The notes: generated by a model from the letters alone, not told the origin. Shown: positions 15,623 through 23,729, counted from the stretch's first letter. The stretch is 30,379 bases of DNA from NORP181 sp047623555 (GCA_047623555.1 JBLHMP010000049.1:1-30379), one strand, 5' to 3'. Translations and numbers: made by a program.

Positions 15623-17443
15623 CTACTCTGCGGCCCGAACATCGTCGTCCAGCCCGCCTTGGTTCATGCCGTCTTGGTTCATGCCGTCTTGGTCGTCTAT
15701 TATCGGCAGCTGCATTTCAAACACTGCGCCACCATTGTGCCCATTTCGGGCCGTCAGCCGTCCGCCCAAATCGTTGACGATCCCGGACGAAATCGCAAGA
15801 CCAAGGCCAACACCATCCCCTGCCTGCTTGGTGGTATAAAAGGGTTCAAACAGCGATTTAAAGTCCTCAACCCCGTTGCCGTTATCCCGCACCGACAAAA
15901 TCGCGGTCTCGCCCGCCGCCAGAATGATCTCAATCTCGGGGTCATAAACCGATTTGGTGGCGTCCAATGCGTTGCGCAATAGGTTAACCAAAACCTGTTC
16001 AATACGCATCCGGTCGCCCATTACCAGCACTGGTTTTTCTGGCAAAACCTGAACGATCTGCACCTGCCGCTGACGCAACTGCGGCTCCATCATCGACAAA
16101 GACGACGCCAGTGCATCGTTCATATTTACCGGTGAAAACGTCTCGGCGCCCTTACGCGCATAGGATTTAAGCTGCCGGGTTATGCCGCTCATGCGTTCAA
16201 TCAGGTTATCAATACGCCCAAATGAGGCCAGTGCCTCTTCTGGTCGATTGCGGCGCAACAACAGGCGCGCCCCGGCCAGATAGGTTTTCATCGCCGCCAG
16301 TGGCTGGTTCAACTCGTGACTGACCGCCGCCGACATTTCACCCAACGCCGCCAGCTTTGAGCTTTGGGCCAGAGTTTGTTCGGTCACCGCCAGGGTTTCC
16401 TGGACCCGTTCGCGTTCGGCGATTTCCCGCTGCAGGCGTATGTTCAATGCGCGAAGCTCTGCCGACTCGCGTTGAAACAGCACCATGCGCGACGCGGTCT
16501 TGCGGCTCAGCGCGTAAAACGCCAACGCCAGAATGATCGCGAATCCCATAATTTCGAGCGCCAGAACCCCGTTGACCCGCTCGCGGATCGACTCATAGGT
16601 GGTAAACGACGTGATCCGCCAGCCGCGAAACGGCATCCGCGTTTCCATGCGCATCACCGCTTCGCCGCGCAGATAGGCATCCGCAGGCAGCGCCGTCCAA
16701 TCTGACGTCACCCGTATCGCCCGTTCAATTGCCCCCAATGGCGTCTGGCGTTGCAAGGCTTCGGTTTCATGCAAACCACGCCACCGCGGTTCTGAGGCCA
16801 GAATGATCCTGCCGGTACTGTCCGCAACCAACACTGCATCAGAAATGCCGGACCAGGCCCGTTCAAATTTCTGCATGTCGACTTCGACAACGATCACGCC
16901 CAACAGCGACGACCCATTTTCAATACGCCGCGCGTAGGTAAAGCTATAGCCGCCCACTTCGCGTGGGATCACCGAAAATACGGTCGCGTTAGAACGGATG
17001 GTATCGACGAAATAGGCCTCGTTGCGGTGCGTTGATCCCAGCCGGTTTCGGTCTGTGGCGGCCACGGTGCGGCCATCTAGATCAAGCAACATTAGCGACG
17101 CGGCGCCGATTTCTTCGACAAAAGACAGCAGCCGTAGGGTGGATCGGCTGAAATCGTTGGATTCAAGCGCTGCGATCAGCGTTGGATCACTTGCCAATAG
17201 CTGGGGCACAATGGCGTTACGGCGTAATTCGCTCAGCAGATTGCCGCTATACAACGCCAGGCGCAATTCGGCGCGGTTGCGTGTGCTTTCGGTAAAACGA
17301 TCAATCAAAAGCCGGTTGGTGGTCAACACGGTGCCCACAGCGGCGGCGACCAGAACGAGCAGCGCCAGACGCACCCGCCAACCAATTCCGTTGGCCCGGG
17401 GTGCTACCATTTTGGCGAATGTAAATTTACGGGGTGCAGACAT
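15623..17443 (-). CDS. dctB: C4-dicarboxylate sensor histidine kinase DctB
   Basis: A 606-residue membrane histidine kinase. Transmembrane helix 1 is at about 24-42. A periplasmic double-PAS-like (dCache) sensor runs about 43-290 (LLDLDGRTVAATDRNRLGS and FRGWRITSFTTYESI are typical of DctB). Transmembrane helix 2 is at about 293-313, followed by a coiled linker. The HisKA domain has the phosphorylated His376 in AAVSHELNQPLAAMK. The ATPase domain has an N box with Asn487 and Asn491, G1 DNGNG (520-524), F box EPFYTTK and G2 GVGLGLA. In characterised members it senses succinate, fumarate or malate and phosphorylates DctD. The C-terminus has a 15-bp tandem repeat encoding QDGMN. The start lies 36 bases after the purQ stop. 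Confidence 0.92.
   Translation of the reverse strand: MSAPRKFTFAKMVAPRANGIGWRVRLALLVLVAAAVGTVLTTNRLLIDRFTESTRNRAELRLALYSGNLLSELRRNAIVPQLLASDPTLIAALESNDFSRSTLRLLSFVEEIGAASLMLLDLDGRTVAATDRNRLGSTHRNEAYFVDTIRSNATVFSVIPREVGGYSFTYARRIENGSSLLGVIVVEVDMQKFERAWSGISDAVLVADSTGRIILASEPRWRGLHETEALQRQTPLGAIERAIRVTSDWTALPADAYLRGEAVMRMETRMPFRGWRITSFTTYESIRERVNGVLALEIMGFAIILALAFYALSRKTASRMVLFQRESAELRALNIRLQREIAERERVQETLAVTEQTLAQSSKLAALGEMSAAVSHELNQPLAAMKTYLAGARLLLRRNRPEEALASFGRIDNLIERMSGITRQLKSYARKGAETFSPVNMNDALASSLSMMEPQLRQRQVQIVQVLPEKPVLVMGDRMRIEQVLVNLLRNALDATKSVYDPEIEIILAAGETAILSVRDNGNGVEDFKSLFEPFYTTKQAGDGVGLGLAISSGIVNDLGGRLTARNGHNGGAVFEMQLPIIDDQDGMNQDGMNQGGLDDDVRAAE
15661..15690 (-). repeat. 15-bp tandem repeat at the dctB 3' end
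   Basis: Two exact copies of GGTTCATGCCGTCTT (15661-15675 and 15676-15690) encode QDGMN twice in the acidic C-terminal tail of DctB. The repeat is in frame and outside the kinase core. Confidence 0.9.
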
Positions 17444-17479
17444 AGGTCCAGAATAGGCCGCCCTTTGCCCCAGCTCAAG

Positions 17480-18148
17480 TCACGCTGTCGCCAATGCCCC
17501 GACCAACGCGCGGAAAAGCGCCGCCCCGTCGGTGCCACCATGCCCAATATCCGCGGCCCGTTCCGGATGTGGCATCATACCCAGAACCCGGCGGTTTTCC
17601 GACAAAATCCCGGCGATATCACCAACTGATCCGTTTGGGTTGTCAGTATAGGTAAACGCAATCCGGTCCTGATCGCGTAATTGTGCCAGCGTTGCGTCAT
17701 CGGCAAAATAGTTGCCATCGTGATGCGCAATCGGAATGTCGATCACATCGTCAGTATTATAGCCTTCGGTATAGGCACTGTTGCTGGTTTCAACCTTTAG
17801 GCCGATGGTTTTGCAGATGTATTTCAACCCGGCGTTGCGCAACAATGCGCCCGGCAGTAGCCCGGTTTCCGTTAACACCTGAAAGCCGTTGCAGACCCCG
17901 ATGACAAAACCGCCGCGTGTCGAATGTGCCGCCACAGCCTGACAAATCGGCGATTGCGCCGCAATGGCACCACAACGCAAATAGTCGCCATAGGAAAACC
18001 CACCGGGAATGCCAACGATATCAATACCATCTGGCAGGCTGCTATCTTTGTGCCAAACCATTGATACATCTGCGCCAGTAGCCTCAAATGCCACGGCCAG
18101 ATCGCGATCACAATTGGATCCGGGAAAGACAACAACCGCGGCGCGCAT
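17480..18148 (-). CDS. purQ: Phosphoribosylformylglycinamidine synthase subunit PurQ
   Basis: A 222-residue class I glutamine amidotransferase that supplies ammonia to PurL in the fourth step of purine synthesis. The catalytic triad is visible: nucleophile Cys86 in GVCNGFQ, and His194 with Glu196 in MMPHPERA. The opening AVVVFPGSNCDRD and the IPGGFSYGDYLRCG block are family-specific. The length is that of the separate-subunit form (PurL, PurQ and PurS as individual proteins). It overlaps the purS stop by one base (TGATG), so the two are coupled. purL is not in the window. Confidence 0.96.
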   Translation of the reverse strand: MRAAVVVFPGSNCDRDLAVAFEATGADVSMVWHKDSSLPDGIDIVGIPGGFSYGDYLRCGAIAAQSPICQAVAAHSTRGGFVIGVCNGFQVLTETGLLPGALLRNAGLKYICKTIGLKVETSNSAYTEGYNTDDVIDIPIAHHDGNYFADDATLAQLRDQDRIAFTYTDNPNGSVGDIAGILSENRRVLGMMPHPERAADIGHGGTDGAALFRALVGALATA

Positions 18149-18378
18149 CAGGATATCTCAATCGTGTAGGATTCGATCACCGTATTGGCCAACAGCTTTT
18201 CGCACATTGCGGTCACGTCAGCCTCGCTGGTGCCATCGGCCAGATCAAGCTCGATCACCTTGCCCTGGCGCACCCCGTTCACCCCGTCAAAGCCCATGGC
18301 CCCCAACGCATGGCGGACTGCCGCGCCTTGTGGATCCAGAACCCCGGTTTTCAACATCACATGTACCCGTGCCTTCAT
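18148..18378 (-). CDS. purS: Phosphoribosylformylglycinamidine synthase subunit PurS
   Basis: A 76-residue PurS protein. It is a structural subunit that joins PurQ to the small-type PurL and allows ammonia channelling. The characteristic pattern is KARVHVMLKTGVLDPQG, then GVRQGKVIELDL, then CEKLLANTVIESYTIEI. GAGGATGATGCC before ATG 18378 provides the ribosome-binding site. It lies between purC (109 bases upstream, with a hairpin in the gap) and purQ (overlapping). Confidence 0.96.
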   Translation of the reverse strand: MKARVHVMLKTGVLDPQGAAVRHALGAMGFDGVNGVRQGKVIELDLADGTSEADVTAMCEKLLANTVIESYTIEIS

Positions 18379-18400
18379 GGCATCATCCTCTGATCTGCTC

Positions 18401-18426
18401 GTGAAACCCTAAGGGGTTCACTTTTT
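18401..18426 (+). terminator. Hairpin with T-run between purC and purS, plus-strand orientation
   Basis: GTGAAACCC (18401-18409) and GGGGTTCAC (18413-18421) form a 9-bp stem with one A-G mismatch and a TAA loop, followed on the plus strand by TTTTT. It has terminator form on the plus strand although purC and purS are on the minus strand. Read on the minus strand it is an intercistronic hairpin 23 bases before the purS start, with the A-run ahead of it. Confidence 0.5.
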
Positions 18427-18487
18427 GCCCAATTATTCAACCACACCGCCTCCTGAAATCGCCTGCGCTTTAGGTGATCCCAGCGCC

Positions 18488-19249
18488 TTAGTTGATCAGT
18501 GTCGGCTTGGTCGTCTGCGGCGGTTTTTTAGGCATAACACCCAACCGTGTGGCCACCTCGGCATAGGCATCTGTCAGATTGCCCAAATCCCGGCGAAATA
18601 CGTCTTTATCTAACTTGCGACCGGTTTCAACGTCCCACAGCCGACAGCTATCCGGGCTGATTTCATCGGCAATCACCAGACGCTGAAAATCACCGTCATA
18701 GACTCGACCGATTTCGATTTTGAAATCCACCAGCTTGATACCAACGGCATACATAATGCCCGACATGAAATCATTGACCCGCAAGGCCAACGACAGGATG
18801 TCATCCATATCCTGATGGCTGGCCCAACCAAAGGCCGCGATATGTTCCTCAGAAACCAGCGGATCGCCAAGTGCGTCGTCTTTATAACAATACTCAACGA
18901 TTGGGCGCGGCAATTGCGTGCCTTCCTCGATCCCCAGCCGTTTGGATAATGACCCGGCGGCGTAATTGCGCACGATGATCTCAAGCGGAATAATCTCACA
19001 GCTTTTGACCAGCTGCTCGCGCATATTCAGACGCTTGATGAAATGCGTTGGCACCCCGATGGTGTTCAGCCCGGTCATGAAATATTCTGACAGCATGTTG
19101 TTAAGCACGCCCTTGCCGTCAATTACTTCCATTTTCTCGGCATTAAACGCCGTCGCATCATCCTTGAAATATTGAACAATAGTTCCCGGTTCCGGGCCTT
19201 CATACAGAATTTTGGCTTTGCCTTCGTAGATTTTCTTGCGACGCGCCAT
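18488..19249 (-). CDS. purC: SAICAR synthetase PurC
   Basis: A 253-residue phosphoribosylaminoimidazole-succinocarboxamide synthase, joining CAIR and aspartate with ATP. Family blocks are KIYEGKAKILYEG (6-18), DDATAFNAEK, PLEIIVRNYAAGSLSKRLG and LVDFKIEIGR, followed by IADEISPDSCRLWD. The length is right. AAAGGC lies eight bases or so before ATG 19249. It heads the purC-purS-purQ run and is divergent from the DUF1476 gene, sharing about 160 bases of upstream sequence. Confidence 0.96.
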   Translation of the reverse strand: MARRKKIYEGKAKILYEGPEPGTIVQYFKDDATAFNAEKMEVIDGKGVLNNMLSEYFMTGLNTIGVPTHFIKRLNMREQLVKSCEIIPLEIIVRNYAAGSLSKRLGIEEGTQLPRPIVEYCYKDDALGDPLVSEEHIAAFGWASHQDMDDILSLALRVNDFMSGIMYAVGIKLVDFKIEIGRVYDGDFQRLVIADEISPDSCRLWDVETGRKLDKDVFRRDLGNLTDAYAEVATRLGVMPKKPPQTTKPTLIN

Positions 19250-19321
19250 GTAACATGCCTTTCAGGGGTGCATTGGGGCCGAGTCCCTGCCCCTGCCGCC
19301 CTCATAGTACAAGGGCCACAG

Positions 19322-19343
19322 TGTCGCAAGCATGTCGCAAGCC
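19322..19343. repeat. Direct repeat in the purC/zeta intergenic region
   Basis: TGTCGCAAGC occurs at 19322-19331 and again at 19334-19343, a 12-base period, between two divergent genes. It could be a tandem protein-binding site on one face of the helix. No known operator was recognised. Confidence 0.4.
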
Positions 19344-19345
19344 CC

Positions 19346-19374
19346 TTGCACATAGGGCATGGCGACGGCATATC
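19346..19374 (+). promoter_or_regulatory. Possible promoter of the DUF1476 gene
   Basis: TTGCAC (19346-19351) and CATATC (19369-19374) are 17 bases apart and end about 38 bases before the start codon. The match is only partial to the sigma-70 consensus. Confidence 0.3.
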
Positions 19375-19412
19375 TGCTGTAACACCTTGTTAACCGAAAG
19401 GACCCAAACCCC

Positions 19413-19730
19413 ATGTCCACATTTGATGAGCGCGAATCCGCATTTGAGAACAAATTTGCCCATGATCAGGAAATGATTTTTAACGCCAATGCACGGCGCA
19501 ATAAACGTCTGGGTCTTTGGGCCGCTGATCTGAAAGGCGAAAGCCTTGAGGCCGCGACTGTATATGCGAAATCGGTGGTGAAATCCGATCTTGCCGAGGC
19601 TGGCCACGAAGATGTTGTGCGCATGGTTGTTGGCTATCTGGGGGATCTGGCAGATGAAAACACAATTCGTGCCAAAATGGCAGAGCTGATGATTGAGGCC
19701 AAAGCCGAGATCATGACCAAACATTCCTGA
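19413..19730 (+). CDS. DUF1476 protein, F1-ATPase zeta-subunit-like inhibitor
   Basis: A 105-residue soluble, mostly helical protein. MSTFDERESAFENKFAHDQE is the hallmark N-terminus of the DUF1476 family, whose Paracoccus member is the zeta inhibitor of the F1FO-ATPase. In that case the N-terminal segment is the inhibitory part, and it is well preserved here; the later part (RRNKRLGLWAADLKGES, then helices to the end) is the conserved four-helix region. The biochemical role here is inferred from the family. GAAAGGAC lies before ATG 19413. A terminator follows 45 bases after the stop, so it is monocistronic. Confidence 0.9.
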   Translation: MSTFDERESAFENKFAHDQEMIFNANARRNKRLGLWAADLKGESLEAATVYAKSVVKSDLAEAGHEDVVRMVVGYLGDLADENTIRAKMAELMIEAKAEIMTKHS

Positions 19731-19774
19731 GACGTGATGCAGGCTATTTGATCCGGACTAATCCGGACTGACTT

Positions 19775-19796
19775 GGGCGCAGTGATGCGCCCTTTT
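19775..19796 (+). terminator. Rho-independent terminator after the DUF1476 gene
   Basis: GGGCGCA (19775-19781) and TGCGCCC (19786-19792) form a perfect 7-bp stem with a GTGA loop, followed by TTTT. It is 44 bases after the stop codon. Confidence 0.9.
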
Positions 19797-19831
19797 CATT
19801 ATGATTATGAACTATTTTAATTTGCTTTATC

Positions 19832-19853
19832 CCCGCTGCGATGAAACAGCGGG
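19832..19853 (+). promoter_or_regulatory. Stem-loop in the leader of the homocysteine methyltransferase gene
   Basis: CCCGCTG (19832-19838) and CAGCGGG (19847-19853) pair perfectly around the loop CGATGAAA. It is 42 bases before the start codon and is not followed by a T-run, so it is not a terminator. It does not match the SAM-II, SAM-V or SAH riboswitch patterns that I know, but a leader element before a methionine gene is plausible. Confidence 0.4.
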
Positions 19854-19895
19854 AACGCTGGCTGTGGATTGCCGCAACCCATTAGGACGCCTGAC

Positions 19896-20909
19896 ATGAC
19901 AAACGCATTCGCCAAGATGCTTGAAACCCACGACGTCATTCTTGCGGATGGCGCCACCGGCACCAATCTGTTCAATGCTGGTCTGATGGCTGGCGACGCG
20001 CCGGAAATGTGGAACACTGAAAAACCCGAAAAGATCACGGCGATGTATCAGGGCGCCGTGGATGCGGGCAGTGATCTGTTTTTGACCAACACCTTTGGCG
20101 GCACCACTGCGCGGCTGAAACTTCACGACGCGCAGCACCGCGTGCATGAATTATCGCGTGTCGGCGCCGAACTGGGCCGCAATGTCGCGGACAAGGCCGG
20201 GCGCGCGATCATCGTTGCCGGTTCGGTCGGGCCAACAGGCGAGATTATGCAGCCGATTGGCCCCCTTAGCCACGACCTTGCGGTCGAGATGTTTCACGAA
20301 CAGGCCGACGGGCTCAAGGCCGGGGGCGCCGATGTGCTCTGGCTTGAAACCATCAGCGCCGCCGAAGAATTCCGCGCCGCCGCCGAAGCCTTTGCGCTGG
20401 CCGACATGCCGTGGTGTGGCACCATGAGCTTTGACACCGCCGGGCGCACCATGATGGGCATCACCTCGGCTGACATGGTGAAACTTGTGGATGACCTTCA
20501 AAACCCACCACTGGCCTTTGGTGCCAATTGCGGCACTGGGGCTGCGGATATCTTGCGCACGGTCCTGGGCTTTGTCACCCAAGGTACCAACCGGCCGATC
20601 ATTTCCAAAGGTAACGCCGGCATTCCGAAATATATGGACGGTCATATCCACTATGACGGCACCCCTACCCTGATGGCTGATTACGCGGTGATGGCCCGCG
20701 ATTGCGGCGCCAAAATCGTCGGCGGTTGCTGTGGCACCATGCCAGATCATTTGCGTCACATGCGCGAAGCCCTCGACACACGGCCGCGCGCCGACTCCCC
20801 AACGCTGGACCAGATCATCCAAACCCTCGGTGCCTTCAGCTCGACCTCGGACGGCACCGGCGACGATGTACAACCGGTACGCAAAACAAGACGCCGCAAA
20901 CAGGGCTAA
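19896..20909 (+). CDS. bmt: Homocysteine S-methyltransferase domain protein (betaine-homocysteine methyltransferase type)
   Basis: A 337-residue single-domain protein of the homocysteine-binding methyltransferase family (the N-terminal module of MetH, and BHMT). ILADGATGTNLF opens the TIM barrel, and the three zinc-binding cysteines are present: Cys212 in GANCGTG and Cys278/Cys279 in GGCCGT. VAGSVGPTGEI and ADVLWLETIS are further family blocks. It transfers a methyl group to homocysteine; the donor may be betaine or a methyl-corrinoid. The free corrinoid protein and DUF1638 gene downstream favour the latter (inference). TTAGGACG before ATG 19896 sets the start; the longer frame lacks a site. 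The C-terminus ends in a basic, probably disordered tail. Confidence 0.88.
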   Translation: MTNAFAKMLETHDVILADGATGTNLFNAGLMAGDAPEMWNTEKPEKITAMYQGAVDAGSDLFLTNTFGGTTARLKLHDAQHRVHELSRVGAELGRNVADKAGRAIIVAGSVGPTGEIMQPIGPLSHDLAVEMFHEQADGLKAGGADVLWLETISAAEEFRAAAEAFALADMPWCGTMSFDTAGRTMMGITSADMVKLVDDLQNPPLAFGANCGTGAADILRTVLGFVTQGTNRPIISKGNAGIPKYMDGHIHYDGTPTLMADYAVMARDCGAKIVGGCCGTMPDHLRHMREALDTRPRADSPTLDQIIQTLGAFSSTSDGTGDDVQPVRKTRRRKQG

Positions 20910-20943
20910 AACGCCCCAAGTTCTTTTCGTCAGAAATACCTCC

Positions 20944-20974
20944 GCCGGAGGCAAAAAATCTCTTTTGCTCCGGC
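20944..20974. terminator. Long stem-loop between convergent genes
   Basis: GCCGGAGGCAAAA (20944-20956) pairs with TTTTGCTCCGGC (20963-20974) with a single bulged G, and the overlapping CCTCCG/CGGAGG pair makes a second small dyad on its left side. It is 34 bases after the methyltransferase gene stop on the plus strand and 16 bases after the stop of the minus-strand gene, so it can end both transcripts. The sequence resembles an intergenic palindrome frequent in roseobacters. Confidence 0.7.
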
Positions 20975-20990
20975 AGCTGGCAAAACCAGT

Positions 20991-21599
20991 TCACCCCGGC
21001 TTGCGGCCAACAAAATCAATCAACGCCGACAGACCTGAATGCCCCGGCCCTTCGTCAATCTCGGCGTCATAGTCCCGCAGTGTCAGCATCTCAAAATCCG
21101 CGAATGCATCACGCAACAGCGCCTTAGTATACATGTTCTCGGCGACACCCGGCCCGCCGGTTTTATACTCCAACTGTCGCGGTATATAGCCATGCAGCAA
21201 CAGCAACCCGCCGGGGGCGACTGCGCCTTTCATCCAGTCAAACATCTGTTTCTGCAAATCTGGCCCGGCGAACTGGATGAATACGCCGACAACTGCGTCG
21301 TATTGCTGTGACCAATCCCAGTCTTCAACACCAGACAGATTGAAATCCACCGACAAACCGCGCTCTGCCGCCAAATCCCGCGCCTTAACCAACGCCACGC
21401 CTGAGGCATCAAACGCCGTCACATCATGGCCAAGAGATGCCAGATGCACCGAATTGCGCCCCTCACCATCGGCAAGGCACAACACCCGTGATCCTTTGGC
21501 CAATTGCCCGGCCTCACGACGCAGAAATTCCGCTGGTTCCTTACCAAACCGATAACCCGGCGCGCTGTAACGCTGATCCCAGTGATTTTGCTCTGCCAT
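20991..21599 (-). CDS. Class I SAM-dependent methyltransferase
   Basis: A 202-residue protein with the Rossmann-like methyltransferase fold. Motif I is RVLCLADGEGRNSVHLA at about 38-54, the acidic end of strand 2 is VTAFDASGVAL, and motif IV is YDAVVGVFIQF. GLLLLHGYIPRQLEYKTGGPG is the later strand region. It resembles the TehB or thiopurine-methyltransferase-like small enzymes. The substrate is unknown. AAGGAAACGAC before ATG 21599 fixes the start. It lies 28 bases downstream of the radical SAM gene on the same strand and is probably co-transcribed with it. Confidence 0.85.
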   Translation of the reverse strand: MAEQNHWDQRYSAPGYRFGKEPAEFLRREAGQLAKGSRVLCLADGEGRNSVHLASLGHDVTAFDASGVALVKARDLAAERGLSVDFNLSGVEDWDWSQQYDAVVGVFIQFAGPDLQKQMFDWMKGAVAPGGLLLLHGYIPRQLEYKTGGPGVAENMYTKALLRDAFADFEMLTLRDYDAEIDEGPGHSGLSALIDFVGRKPG

Positions 21600-21627
21600 G
21601 TCGTTTCCTTTTGCTGTCACATGCTAC

Positions 21628-22716
21628 CTATCCGAACAAAGACATCTGGTCACCTGCTTGCGGAGGCACCGCAAACAGATCACAGCGTAATTTCGCCGTC
21701 GCCCCATCCAACGCCAACCGCCGCGCTGCGGCCTTGAACCGCTGCGCCACCATCTCGGCGTATTTGCCTTCGCCGCGCATCCGGTGCCCCCAGCGCGGAT
21801 CATAATCGCGCCCGCCATGCATTTCGCGCAACCGCGCCATCACCCGCGCCGCCCGCCCCGGATCGTGTTCCGCCAGCCAATCCTGCCAAAGGGGCGACAC
21901 TTCGCGTGGCAGACGCAGCATGATCCAGCTGGCCGCATCAGCACCGGCGTTTTTGCCAGCCTCCAAAAGCGCCTCAAGTTCGTGATCCGTCAGCCCCGGA
22001 ATAACCGGCGACGTCATCACCCGCACTGGCACGCCCCCCTGAACCAACCGCTGTATCAGCAGCAAACGCCGCTTAGGCGACGGTGCGCGTGGCTCCATCC
22101 GGCGCGACAGGTCGGCGTCCATCGTGGTGAGCGAAATGCCGACGCGCACCAAACCCTTTGCTGCCATTGGCCCTAAAATATCCAAATCACGCTCAATCAT
22201 GGCGCCTTTGGTGACAATCGCCACCGGATGGTTGAATTCGGCCAGCACCTGCAGACACGACCGGGTGATCTCATGCTGTTTTTCAATCGGTTGATAGGGG
22301 TCGGTGTTGGTGCCAATGGCGATCGGCGCAACTTTGTACCGCCGTGCGCTTAGTTCCTGGCGAAGCACGTCTGGCGCATTTGGCCGCGCAATCAGCCGGG
22401 TCTCAAAATCCAGCCCCGGCGACAGGCCCAGATAGGCATGGCTTGGACGGGCAAAACAATAGATGCAGCCATGTTCACAGCCGCGATAGGGATTGATCGA
22501 ACGGTCAAACGGTAAATCTGGCGACCGGTTATAGCTAATCAGACTGCGCGCCACTTCGACACTGACCTGAGTTTGAAATTTATCCCAGTCCTCGGGGATA
22601 TCCCAGCCATCATCGACCTCATGGCGCGCCAGATCAAAACGTCCTGCGGCGTTGTTGACCGCACCGCGGCCCCGGCGTCTGTCTTTGATTATGTCTATGT
22701 CGTTCTCGTGTTTCAT
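21628..22716 (-). CDS. PA0069-type radical SAM protein
   Basis: A 362-residue radical SAM enzyme related to spore photoproduct lyase (COG1533). The 4Fe-4S cluster motif CxxxCxxC is RGCEHGCIYCFAR, with Cys80, Cys84 and Cys87. The block SPDLPFDRSINPYRG precedes it, and IGTNTDPYQPIEK and VTKGAMIERDLDIL follow, as in the PA0069 family. The C-terminal region HGGRDYDPRWGHRMRGEGKYAEM is also a family feature. The physiological reaction is unknown to me. It is divergent from the corrinoid-protein gene, with about 200 bases between them. Confidence 0.9.
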   Translation of the reverse strand: MKHENDIDIIKDRRRGRGAVNNAAGRFDLARHEVDDGWDIPEDWDKFQTQVSVEVARSLISYNRSPDLPFDRSINPYRGCEHGCIYCFARPSHAYLGLSPGLDFETRLIARPNAPDVLRQELSARRYKVAPIAIGTNTDPYQPIEKQHEITRSCLQVLAEFNHPVAIVTKGAMIERDLDILGPMAAKGLVRVGISLTTMDADLSRRMEPRAPSPKRRLLLIQRLVQGGVPVRVMTSPVIPGLTDHELEALLEAGKNAGADAASWIMLRLPREVSPLWQDWLAEHDPGRAARVMARLREMHGGRDYDPRWGHRMRGEGKYAEMVAQRFKAAARRLALDGATAKLRCDLFAVPPQAGDQMSLFG

Positions 22717-22918
22717 AGTTCAAGATATGGAACAAAAGGCGAACAAATGCAATCACCGCATCATCATCCTGAAATATCTTCATTAGAAAATGCGCGGAAT
22801 CAGCCGTATAGGTCGGTGGCAGAACCGCCAATGTCGCAAATATTGCAGTGGTTTCGCCAATAGCAGTCAAAAAGGGGAAAGACCAACCGGTCCCAACCTA
22901 TGTCAAGGAATCGCGCGC

Positions 22919-23617
22919 ATGTCGGAACAAGAAGACATCAACCTGTCGGAATTATCTGACGACGAACTGGTCGAACAGATGTTTGACGACCTCTATGACG
23001 GTCTTAAGGAAGAGATCGAAGAGTCGGTAAATATTCTGTTGGCGCGTGGCTGGATCCCTTACGACGTGCTGACCAAAGCGCTCGTCGGTGGCATGACCAT
23101 TGTTGGCGTCGATTTCCGCGACGGCATATTGTTTGTGCCTGAGGTCCTGCTGGCCGCCAATGCGATGAAGGGTGGCATGTTCATTCTGAAGCCGCTGCTG
23201 ATCGCCACTGGCGCTCCGCGCGTTGGCAAAATGGTTATCGGCACCGTCAAAGGCGACATCCACGATATTGGCAAAAACCTTGTGTCGATGATGATGGAAG
23301 GCGCCGGATTTGAGGTTGTTGACCTTGGCATCAACAATTCGGTCGAGAAATACCTCGAAGCATTAAAAACCGAAGGCCCGGATATCCTGGGCATGTCGGC
23401 CCTGTTGACCACCACGATGCCCTATATGAAAGTCGTTATCGACACGATGATCGAACAGGGCATTCGCGATGATTACATCGTGTTGGTTGGCGGTGCGCCG
23501 TTGAACGAAGAGTTCAGCAAAGCCATTGGCGCCGACGCCTATTGCCGGGATGCGGCGGTTGCCGTTGAAACCGCCAAGGAATGGGTTGGCCGTAAACATA
23601 ACCAAATGTGCGCCTAA
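22919..23617 (+). CDS. Corrinoid (B12)-binding methyltransferase protein
   Basis: A 232-residue free corrinoid protein like MtbC/MttC and the B12-binding module of MetH. Residues 10-95 are the helical cap domain (EESVNILLARGWIPYDVLTKAL, then MTIVGVDFRDGILFVPEVLLAA). Residues 103-232 are the Rossmann-type B12 domain, with GDIHDIGKN (112-120, cobalt-ligating His115), GMSALLTTT (158-166, Ser160) and VGGAPL (190-195). It would shuttle methyl groups between a methyl donor module and a homocysteine methyltransferase, such as the one at 19896. AAGGA lies about nine bases before ATG 22919; the frame upstream has no homology. A terminator follows. Confidence 0.9.
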   Translation: MSEQEDINLSELSDDELVEQMFDDLYDGLKEEIEESVNILLARGWIPYDVLTKALVGGMTIVGVDFRDGILFVPEVLLAANAMKGGMFILKPLLIATGAPRVGKMVIGTVKGDIHDIGKNLVSMMMEGAGFEVVDLGINNSVEKYLEALKTEGPDILGMSALLTTTMPYMKVVIDTMIEQGIRDDYIVLVGGAPLNEEFSKAIGADAYCRDAAVAVETAKEWVGRKHNQMCA

Positions 23618-23643
23618 CAGCTGATAACGACAGATTTCGATCT

Positions 23644-23673
23644 GACCCTGCTCCCCAGCAGGGTCTTTCATTT
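23644..23673 (+). terminator. Rho-independent terminator after the corrinoid-protein gene
   Basis: GACCCTGCT (23644-23652) and AGCAGGGTC (23657-23665) form a perfect 9-bp stem with a CCCC loop, followed by TTTCATTT. It is 26 bases after the stop codon. Confidence 0.88.
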
Positions 23674-23729
23674 GGCGTCATGTATCCCTAACTGTTAGGA
23701 ATAAAGTGGAAACATAACGGGGCGCAGTT

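Noticed and set aside
19797..19895. SAM-II, SAM-V or SAH riboswitch before the homocysteine methyltransferase gene
   Set aside because: Only one hairpin is visible and the conserved loop sequences of these classes were not found.
20151..20954. 267-residue minus-strand ORF opposite the homocysteine methyltransferase gene
   Set aside because: It is the antisense shadow of a clearly conserved coding sequence.
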